This document shows positions 1-6,433 of a DNA stretch of 11,185 nt, piece by piece. The notes beneath the pieces were generated by a model. The model worked only from the letters and a program-made list of their open reading frames with translations. It had not been told where the DNA came from and searched no databases. Source of the stretch: Methanobacteriota archaeon (GTDB lineage Archaea; Thermoplasmatota; Poseidoniia; Poseidoniales; Poseidoniaceae); assembly GCA_002726395.1 (NCBI GenBank), contig PBTA01000066.1:5054-16238 (forward strand). Direction: 5' to 3'. A program made the position numbers and the translations under genes. Numbering within the stretch: position 1 is the stretch's first letter; each line of letters begins with the position of its first letter.

Positions 1-263
1 GGAAAACCATCAAACATGAGGCCATTTGTTGCGTCGGATTCTTGCACTCTATCCTTAATCAAATCAATGATAATTGAGTCAGGAACTAAGTTCCCTGCGT
101 CCATATATTTCTTCGCCTCAAGTCCCGTTTTTGTTCCATTCTTTACCGCCGCTCGTAACATGTCGCCAGTTGATACTTGGGGAAGACCCGTTGTTTGAGT
201 AATCCTTGCTGCTTGTGTACCTTTTCCGGCGCCGGGCGGACCAAACAAAACTATGCTGCTCAT
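1..263 (-). CDS. adk: Adenylate kinase, N-terminal 87 residues (cut by window edge)
   Basis: Adenylate kinase catalyses ATP + AMP = 2 ADP in the cytoplasm and keeps the adenylate pool in balance. The visible part starts at ATG 261-263 and carries the family's N-terminal signatures in order: a Walker A P-loop GPPGAGKGTQ at residues 8-17 (Lys14 binding phosphate), the AMP-site segment STGDMLR at 31-37, and LVPDSIIIDLI at 59-69 leading to the DGF(P) segment at 85-88, where the window ends. This is the bacterial-type (Adk) fold rather than the short archaeal AdkA type. The rest, including the LID region, lies outside the window. The gene lies 37 bp downstream of the protease stop on the same strand, so it may be the last gene of a gap-protease-adk transcript. 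The gap also holds an AT-rich stretch (about 283-292) that could be its own TATA box. No Shine-Dalgarno site is visible. Confidence 0.94.
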   Translation of the reverse strand, partial: MSSIVLFGPPGAGKGTQAARITQTTGLPQVSTGDMLRAAVKNGTKTGLEAKKYMDAGNLVPDSIIIDLIKDRVQESDATNGLMFDGF

Positions 264-300
264 GGTTGGCCGTATAATTCATCTATTTTCAATGTAGCAC

Positions 301-3300
301 TCACGGTTGATTCTTCTTAATCCACATGTGCCCATAAGCATTCCATTGTTCAATAGTCCACCCTGGAGGAAGACCTGTTGCAGGAAGGGGAGGAATGCTA
401 GATTGATTCGCTTGTTTGGGAGTAATTGGTGGATGTGGTATGCTAGGAATAGATTTTTGTGGCAGAGCAGGAGGCATACCTTGCGGTAATTGATTGATTG
501 GAGGCATACCAGCAGGGGGCATCCCAAGAGGCGGAAACGCAGCAGAAGGAACTGGAGTGATTGGCTGGCTAAATTGCGAGCCCATTGACTGGGCAAGGGC
601 TGCCGCTATTTCGTCTTGTGTAACCTCACCACTAGTCATCTCATCTGATGCCATGCCAATGTCCAATACTTTATCACGACGACCACCAACATCGCCAGGA
701 GTTGTATATGCATTAGCTGCAATTAATTCAGTTCCATCATCATTGAAAGAACCAGATGACTTCATTCTTCGTGAAACAACAACCAAGACTATTGCCAATG
801 AAACAAGAATCACTACTGAAATATACCAAGGAACAATGTTGAATAATCCAGAATTCCCATCTGCAGGTGAAGAAGAGGTTTGTAATGAAATAGCACTAAT
901 TATTCCTTCAGCGTTTGATAAATTTACCACTACTTGGTAAGGTCCTCGAGAAACATCTTCTGAAGGATTCAAAGTAATCTCAAGAGATTCAAATTCTCCG
1001 GGGTTAAGCATTGTTATAGAATTCGGGTTAACTTTTGGCGACCAACCAGATACTATCATGCCATCATCATCCAGGATAACGATAGTTAAAGTCCCTGAAA
1101 TCGGGGTATTTCCATCATTTCTCAATATTACCGCTGAGGATTGACTACTGCCTTTTGAAACACCCAGTAGGGGTTGGAGAACCTCTCCAACAAGAGTCAT
1201 GTTGCCAAATGTCGAATCGATAACCGAGACATCTAGTAATACACTTTTCACCACCTGCCTGTCACCGTTTTGTGCTGTCACACTCACTGTCATTTTGAAG
1301 GCACTACCGACAACAGGTTGGTTCACTGGAGGAATTATACCTAGGCTTATGTTGGCCGATTGCCTTGGTTCAAGACTTGTTACTGGATTAGCAAAACCGA
1401 CTATCCAACCATCAGGGGGCAATGAAAAACTCCATTCTAAATCTGCTAGTGAATTTCCATCATTGGTCAAACTAAAATCGGTAAATGAGTAGTCACTGCC
1501 GATTGCACATTCAATCAAATCCGGTGATTGCAAATCAATGGATAATTTATCCATTATGATCAGTTTTGTAGCATTTATTACATAATCAAAGTTTGAAACC
1601 TCGGCTTTGATATTGAAGAGGTTAAAATCACCCTCCAAAGAAGATGTCGGAGATATTACAATTACTTCAACAACTTTTGATTCACCTGCCGGAACTTGGA
1701 TTGTTACCTCTTTGCTGTAACTTAACTCATCAACAACTAATTCTACATACCAACTTGGATTGGATGGCTGAACAATAACATCCAGTTCTATCTCAATATT
1801 TCCTTCATTAATAACGGTATAATCTAGAGTTATTTCTTCTCCACTATCAATCATAATTTCCCTTAATTCTAGGTTGGTACCCACATCGTTACCATTCAGG
1901 CCAAGATTGGTGCTATAATCAGATAATTCTAGAACAGATATAGTTACTGATTGAGTATAATTTAAAGTTTGGTCAGTAGTTGAAGTCACATAACATTCCA
2001 CAGTATCTTGATACCCTGCTACCGGAGAGCCGCTGGAAACTGGAGGAACAAAAATCCTAACCGGCATTGAGAGATAATTGGCAATATCTAATGGTTCAAA
2101 ATCTAAAGATGAAGAATTAGAGTTACCAAGCATTATTTGCCAAAGATTTTCTGAGTAACACTCTACAGAGTACTGGGCCTGTGAATTACCCACATTGAGC
2201 GCAGAAATTGCAAATGCCGCAGATTCACCAGGTAATGCAGACAAACCGTTGGTTCCACTAACGACTATTTTCACATCATCCACTTCGTCGATGATAAGTG
2301 TCAAGCGCATCGAATGAGAAACTAATGGTAGCGATTGATATGCAACCGTCACATCAACGTAGAAAGTTCCTGACCTAGCATACCTAGGTGTAGTTGGGTC
2401 AGATAAATCAGCATACAGATTTTCAAAAGTTAAGACCAATTCAATGCTGTCATCATTAGTTCCTTGAGGACCAAGGGTGTATGGACTTGTTTGAGAGACA
2501 CTTTTTGTCCACACATCTTCAGGGGAGATGAAATAGTTGAATATCGGGTGTTTTTCTTGAACATTGGTGTAGGATAAGGTCACAGCTTCACTACCTGTAC
2601 CTTCGTTCATTATGGTTATGGGAATATCAATTGAAGTTTCATTTCTAACATCAAAGTTCTTTATTGCTGCTTGTTGCCTGTCTACTTCTAATGACGGCAC
2701 TGAGCCATCATCATTCAACGGAACAACCCTTACTCCTAATGCGGTAACCTCAATATCTACCTCAATTATGTTATTATTGACACCAGATGATTCATCATTC
2801 ATTTCATCCAGTACATTGTTAGTATCTAGGCTCAATTTTAGCGTGTGTATTCCGGTAGTTGAGAATGACCTTGTGGTAATCTCAGATTGAATTTGACTGG
2901 ATGACACGCCTTGGGAATCACCCTCCATTAGTATCAATCCCTCAGTTATGTCTTCCAAAATCCAGTGAAAACCTGCGGCTGATGCAGTGCCTTGATTCAT
3001 CCAAGAGACTCTGAGAGAAAATATATCATTTTGCAGTGGACTTTGGGAAGAAAGATAAATGGATTCAGGAAACGCAACTAAATCTGGTCTCGAAATTAAA
3101 CTTGCATCTGCGGTCATTACTACGCTAAAATCTTGGTTTGAACCGCCACGATGAAGGATTTGCACTAGCCATTGGCCAGAGGTTGAACCAATTGCTGGAG
3201 CGAGGCTAATTCTCTCAACATTGTTTATTGAATCCGCAGTCCCACCAGCAACTGAAAAACCTGAGGCAAAATTATTGCCAAGCCAAGTATCTCCGTTTGG

Positions 3301-5295
3301 TGCGGTCAATAACAAGTCCAAATCATTTACTAATTTTGCCTCACTTTGGGGTGAATTAGCGCTTCCCGGATCGTCATTCCATGCAAGAGTAATATCGATA
3401 CCATGCGATGGGTCCAAGGTGAGTTCGTAAACCAAACCAAATGATGGTTGCAATACTTTCCCATCGTCAAAATAAGTGGCAAGTACTTGGCTACCATCTG
3501 TAGGCATTACTGTGTTTTCGAGATTTAATTGACCCCAACCCTCATTTTGATTTGGTATGTCTGGAGCGCCCAAATCATCTGCACCGTTGATCATTGCAGC
3601 TTTAATTAGCGACGCTGAAGGCGAGGCGATATTTACTTGTTCACGAATAAATTCTCTAGTTAATGCAGCCAGTCCACCGGCAACTGATGCTGATTGGGAG
3701 GTACCAGAAACTGACATGTATAACGGGTCACCATCAGTGTGAACACCTGCTCCACAAGCGAATCCAATTGGTGATTTAGCCTCCTCAGCACGTCCAGAGC
3801 AGATTTCTATGCCGGGTGCAACAACGTCTGGCTTGATTCGATTGTCAAGAGTGAAACCCTCTCTTGAATTTGAGTCTACCGAACCTTCTGGGGTTGTACC
3901 AAGGCTACCGGTAGTACTTACGCCAACTGAAAGAACATTCTTTGCGGTAGCAGGGGCCGTGATTAATTGACTTCCCTGACCGTCGGCATCTCCCACTGAG
4001 AATATTGGTAATAATGTTGATTCATCATGGACAAACTGGTCGACAGACCTTGAATCTGCGGTATATTCTCCAAAATTGCCGTTTAGTCCCCAAGCATTAA
4101 TTGCGATTCTAGCGGTTTTTTGTTTTGCGTCTAATAGTAAGTCATAGATAGAACCCTGTCGACCAAATACTCCAGTAGGGTCGTGTTCCAACGCATACAT
4201 AGTTACGCCTGCACTTGGAGCAATCCCTTTACTCGAAGTGTCTCCTGAACCATCCCCTACTGCAGTTAAAGTAACGTGAGTGCCGTGTCCTCCGTTAGTA
4301 TCTGCTGGAGAGGTATCTAAGCCAAATTGTGTATAAACAGCAGCAACTCTCCCGTTGATGTCTGGATGATCTCTATCAAGTCCGGTATCAGCAATGGCCA
4401 ACATTTCCCCCGAACCATCTAATGTGAAAGTTGCTAAAGATTCGACATCGACTACTCCAGTTATTGCCCTAGCAACAGCATTGTGAACTACCATCTCACT
4501 TACTGGTTCAATCCAAATAATCCGGCCATCTTTAGATGCAAGATTAGAAAATTCTAGTGAGTCTTGTACGGTAACCTGACAGGTGGTATAGCCACACCAA
4601 GCATCTATTGCACCGTAATTGATCAGCGAGAGTGCTAGGCTTTCATAGCCACCGTATCCTAAATCATCAGATGGAATTAAAGCCAGACTTTGATAGTTAT
4701 ATTCATACATTATCGAAGGGTGAACACGATAACCAGGATTAATGTTTCCAAACCATCTTACCTCACCGCTTGTGGAAAGTATATCGATAGTTGCTTGTTG
4801 ATTATTCCCAAGCCTGATGATGAAATTGCCATCACCAAGATTGTCTAAAACTTGCAAAAAAGATTTATCTTGAAGTTCAAATAACCAATCAAAATCATAT
4901 TCTGTTGATTGGACAAACATCAGTCCAGTAGACAGATAGTCTTCATTTGCAATAAAATCCTCTGGTAAATCAGGTGCGCTGTTAGTTAACGGGTCATACG
5001 ACCCATGTGCCAGATTGAGCATCCCAGAAAGAGCCTTTACTTCCTGACCTTGGATCATATAACTAGATGCCTGATGCCAATTTTGTGCAGCTATCGATAA
5101 TTGTTCACTCTCAGTATTTAGCTCCATTATTTCATCAGAGTGTTCTAAATTATTTGCATGGTCAAACAAGTAAGGATTTGAAATCACACCGAGAAGCAAA
5201 ATTATTGCTAATATGACCTGATTTTCCTTCTGCATAGTTACCGCAAATCCACATGCTTTTTGAAAACAACCATCTATTGATGATAATTTGCTCAC
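301..5295 (-). CDS. Large membrane-anchored subtilisin-like (S8, KP43-like) serine protease with tandem Ig-like repeats
   Basis: This 1664-residue extracellular serine endopeptidase is probably tethered to the cell surface. Order of parts: hydrophobic signal segment (about 26-39); long propeptide-like region (to about 290); S8 catalytic domain with Asp303 in DTGLD, His337 in HGTHV and Ser533 in GTSQSASVAG; a beta-barrel region typical of KP43-type enzymes (about 615-730, with LVNDLDLLLTAPNG); a CARDB-like domain (about 735-850); then further beta-sandwich repeats marked by N-x-G motifs at 897, 1034, 1163, 1278 and 1393. A transmembrane helix follows (about 1487-1508), then RRMK and a proline-rich cytoplasmic tail. 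The oxyanion-hole Asn of the family is replaced by Asp436 (SVGDADG), so activity should not be assumed. Several N-x-S/T sequons lie in the repeats. The GTG start overlaps the gap stop by one base; ATG at 5233-5235 (residue 21) is a plausible alternative that gives a more usual signal peptide. Likely role: degradation of exogenous protein or surface processing (inferred). Confidence 0.95.
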   Translation of the reverse strand: MSKLSSIDGCFQKACGFAVTMQKENQVILAIILLLGVISNPYLFDHANNLEHSDEIMELNTESEQLSIAAQNWHQASSYMIQGQEVKALSGMLNLAHGSYDPLTNSAPDLPEDFIANEDYLSTGLMFVQSTEYDFDWLFELQDKSFLQVLDNLGDGNFIIRLGNNQQATIDILSTSGEVRWFGNINPGYRVHPSIMYEYNYQSLALIPSDDLGYGGYESLALSLINYGAIDAWCGYTTCQVTVQDSLEFSNLASKDGRIIWIEPVSEMVVHNAVARAITGVVDVESLATFTLDGSGEMLAIADTGLDRDHPDINGRVAAVYTQFGLDTSPADTNGGHGTHVTLTAVGDGSGDTSSKGIAPSAGVTMYALEHDPTGVFGRQGSIYDLLLDAKQKTARIAINAWGLNGNFGEYTADSRSVDQFVHDESTLLPIFSVGDADGQGSQLITAPATAKNVLSVGVSTTGSLGTTPEGSVDSNSREGFTLDNRIKPDVVAPGIEICSGRAEEAKSPIGFACGAGVHTDGDPLYMSVSGTSQSASVAGGLAALTREFIREQVNIASPSASLIKAAMINGADDLGAPDIPNQNEGWGQLNLENTVMPTDGSQVLATYFDDGKVLQPSFGLVYELTLDPSHGIDITLAWNDDPGSANSPQSEAKLVNDLDLLLTAPNGDTWLGNNFASGFSVAGGTADSINNVERISLAPAIGSTSGQWLVQILHRGGSNQDFSVVMTADASLISRPDLVAFPESIYLSSQSPLQNDIFSLRVSWMNQGTASAAGFHWILEDITEGLILMEGDSQGVSSSQIQSEITTRSFSTTGIHTLKLSLDTNNVLDEMNDESSGVNNNIIEVDIEVTALGVRVVPLNDDGSVPSLEVDRQQAAIKNFDVRNETSIDIPITIMNEGTGSEAVTLSYTNVQEKHPIFNYFISPEDVWTKSVSQTSPYTLGPQGTNDDSIELVLTFENLYADLSDPTTPRYARSGTFYVDVTVAYQSLPLVSHSMRLTLIIDEVDDVKIVVSGTNGLSALPGESAAFAISALNVGNSQAQYSVECYSENLWQIMLGNSNSSSLDFEPLDIANYLSMPVRIFVPPVSSGSPVAGYQDTVECYVTSTTDQTLNYTQSVTISVLELSDYSTNLGLNGNDVGTNLELREIMIDSGEEITLDYTVINEGNIEIELDVIVQPSNPSWYVELVVDELSYSKEVTIQVPAGESKVVEVIVISPTSSLEGDFNLFNIKAEVSNFDYVINATKLIIMDKLSIDLQSPDLIECAIGSDYSFTDFSLTNDGNSLADLEWSFSLPPDGWIVGFANPVTSLEPRQSANISLGIIPPVNQPVVGSAFKMTVSVTAQNGDRQVVKSVLLDVSVIDSTFGNMTLVGEVLQPLLGVSKGSSQSSAVILRNDGNTPISGTLTIVILDDDGMIVSGWSPKVNPNSITMLNPGEFESLEITLNPSEDVSRGPYQVVVNLSNAEGIISAISLQTSSSPADGNSGLFNIVPWYISVVILVSLAIVLVVVSRRMKSSGSFNDDGTELIAANAYTTPGDVGGRRDKVLDIGMASDEMTSGEVTQDEIAAALAQSMGSQFSQPITPVPSAAFPPLGMPPAGMPPINQLPQGMPPALPQKSIPSIPHPPITPKQANQSSIPPLPATGLPPGWTIEQWNAYGHMWIKKNQP
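316..570 (-). other. Proline-rich cytoplasmic tail with GMPP repeats and terminal GWTIEQW motif
   Basis: This is a sub-region of the protease (residues about 1576-1660). It has three GMPP units (residues 1591, 1597 and 1607) and several other Pro-Pro pairs, then ends in a short aromatic block around GWTIEQWNAYGHMWIKK. Two of the GMPP units are encoded by an identical 11-bp direct repeat at 470-480 and 500-510. The layout, a flexible linker plus a compact Trp/Tyr-rich end segment on the cytoplasmic side of the membrane helix, suggests a docking peptide or tiny folded domain rather than a catalytic part. I recall similar tails on other marine archaeal membrane proteins but could not check this. 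Confidence 0.7.
772..837 (-). other. C-terminal transmembrane helix of the subtilisin-like protease
   Basis: Residues about 1487-1508 form an uninterrupted hydrophobic stretch (IVPWYISVVILVSLAIVLVV), followed at once by the basic residues RRMK. By the positive-inside rule the N-terminal protease and repeats face outward and the C-terminal tail of about 155 residues faces the cytoplasm. Confidence 0.9.
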
Positions 5296-6332
5296 TAGAT
5301 GTTGTTATATTTACTAATGGCTAAGTCAGTCTTCTCAACCGATTTGCGCCAGTCTGACTCAGTACCCATCAATGCCCTGATAGCATCAACATTTTCTGGA
5401 ATAACATCAGATTCTTGGTGTATCGCTTGAAAATAGTATAACGTATCACCATTAAGTTTGACACCATCTTTCCAAACAAAAATTTCGTGTAAATCACCCC
5501 ACTTACGCCCGATATCCCTAGCGTATTCCATCACTTCAGCGGTTGTGGTTATGCCGGTTTCACCGCCATTCATCAAAACAATTCTAGGTTCATTAGTCCA
5601 CATTTCAATTACTGATTCAGTAGTTAAACCATGACCGCTTGGTAATTGTGCAACAATAACGTGAACGTGCATAATTGTCGTTGGAACTGCAACTGCCATC
5701 GAATTGATGGCTATTTCTGACTTTACCGTCATAACATCTGGACCATGATGAGACGGTACTTTCAAAACTGGTTTGATAGCATTAATTGGTCCTTTACTAG
5801 AATCACCCGGATCAGCAGCCCTTCGAATCATAGTACATTCTACTGAGAGAGAACCGCAGTAGTTGTACAATGGTACTAAAGTTCTTGACAAACCAGTGGT
5901 ATTGCAAGATACTACTCTTGTTCCATCAACATTAATGTTTTCCTCATGGTTTGCTGATGATGTGTAAGACATGCCAGTCATAGCATGCTTTTCGCCTCCT
6001 TGGAATATCCACTTAACTCCTGCAGATTGATATTTTTCTAGATTGCTAGCACCGACTTTACCGGGTGAACAATCTACAACTATGTCGGCAATGTCTAACA
6101 AATCCGTTAAACCCCCATGGCACTTATATCCGGCTTCAGCAAAAGCTTGTATCTTTTCTTTGGCATCGTATGTGCAGAAAATAGGATAACCCTTTCTAAC
6201 TGCTAAGTCACACCCAAAGGCTGGCCTAGTCTTAGTTACACCAACTATTTCCATATCCTCTTGGGCATCAACTGCATCAGCAACTCGCTTGCCAATTGTG
6301 CCGTATCCGTTAATTGCTACCTTGATTACCAT
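5295..6332 (-). CDS. gap: Archaeal type II glyceraldehyde-3-phosphate dehydrogenase (phosphorylating)
   Basis: This 345-residue cytoplasmic enzyme interconverts glyceraldehyde-3-phosphate and 1,3-bisphosphoglycerate with NAD(P) in glycolysis/gluconeogenesis. The N-terminal Rossmann motif INGYGTIGKR is at residues 7-16, followed by VTKTRP at 32-37, the region that contacts the cofactor's adenosine ribose or 2'-phosphate in archaeal enzymes. The catalytic cysteine is Cys143 in SCNTTGL, the archaeal form of the motif, and a histidine pair in the catalytic domain lies in MHVHVIV (222 and 224). Length and motif order match the whole family. The reading frame extends upstream to an ATG at 6404, but the extra 24 residues have no counterpart before the Rossmann strand. 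The start is therefore placed at ATG 6330-6332, about 30 bases downstream of a TATA-like box. Its TAG stop shares one base with the GTG start of the protease gene, so the two are probably co-transcribed. Confidence 0.96.
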   Translation of the reverse strand: MVIKVAINGYGTIGKRVADAVDAQEDMEIVGVTKTRPAFGCDLAVRKGYPIFCTYDAKEKIQAFAEAGYKCHGGLTDLLDIADIVVDCSPGKVGASNLEKYQSAGVKWIFQGGEKHAMTGMSYTSSANHEENINVDGTRVVSCNTTGLSRTLVPLYNYCGSLSVECTMIRRAADPGDSSKGPINAIKPVLKVPSHHGPDVMTVKSEIAINSMAVAVPTTIMHVHVIVAQLPSGHGLTTESVIEMWTNEPRIVLMNGGETGITTTAEVMEYARDIGRKWGDLHEIFVWKDGVKLNGDTLYYFQAIHQESDVIPENVDAIRALMGTESDWRKSVEKTDLAISKYNNI

Positions 6333-6360
6333 AGTCTCACAATATCTTGTCGTGGTAGAA

Positions 6361-6370
6361 TATCTATTAA
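6361..6370 (-). promoter_or_regulatory. Putative TATA box for gap
   Basis: Read on the minus strand, TTAATAGATA lies about 29-38 bases before the gap ATG at 6332. That spacing fits an archaeal TATA box driving a transcript with little or no leader. No Shine-Dalgarno sequence precedes the ATG, which agrees with a leaderless or near-leaderless mRNA. The position also argues against the upstream ATG at 6404, since the box would then lie inside the coding region. Assigned by eye only. Confidence 0.4.
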
Positions 6371-6402
6371 CAAATCGTATCGAAACTTTGATTGCTAAAA
6401 CC

Positions 6403-6409
6403 ATAATAT
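6403..6409 (+). promoter_or_regulatory. Putative TATA box for the GltB-like gene and pheT
   Basis: ATAATAT lies about 25-31 bases before the ATG at 6434 and is preceded by a purine-rich AAAA stretch that could serve as a TFB-recognition element. The spacing predicts a transcript starting at or just before the start codon. With the opposite box at 6361-6370, this makes the interval of about 100 bp a compact divergent promoter. Assigned by eye only. Confidence 0.4.
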
Positions 6410-6433
6410 CAACTTCATAGAAAAGAAGACTAT

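Noticed and set aside
279..596. Open frame of 105 codons on the minus strand in another frame over the protease tail
   Set aside because: It overlaps the GMPP/GWTIEQW coding region, which has a clear meaning in the main frame. Its own product is low-complexity Leu-rich sequence.
494..940. Open frame of 148 codons on the plus strand opposite the protease tail and membrane helix
   Set aside because: It lies wholly antisense to a strongly supported gene and shows no recognisable motif, signal peptide or start context. It looks like a by-product of codon bias on the other strand.
2612..2890. Open frame of 92 codons on the plus strand inside the protease repeat region
   Set aside because: Antisense to the protease repeats, Ser/Thr-rich in the way expected from reading such repeats backwards, and without a ribosome binding site.
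6333..6404. In-frame extension of gap to an upstream ATG at 6404 (24 extra residues)
   Set aside because: The extension has no family counterpart before the Rossmann strand, overlaps the likely promoter, and would leave almost no room for the divergent gene's control region.
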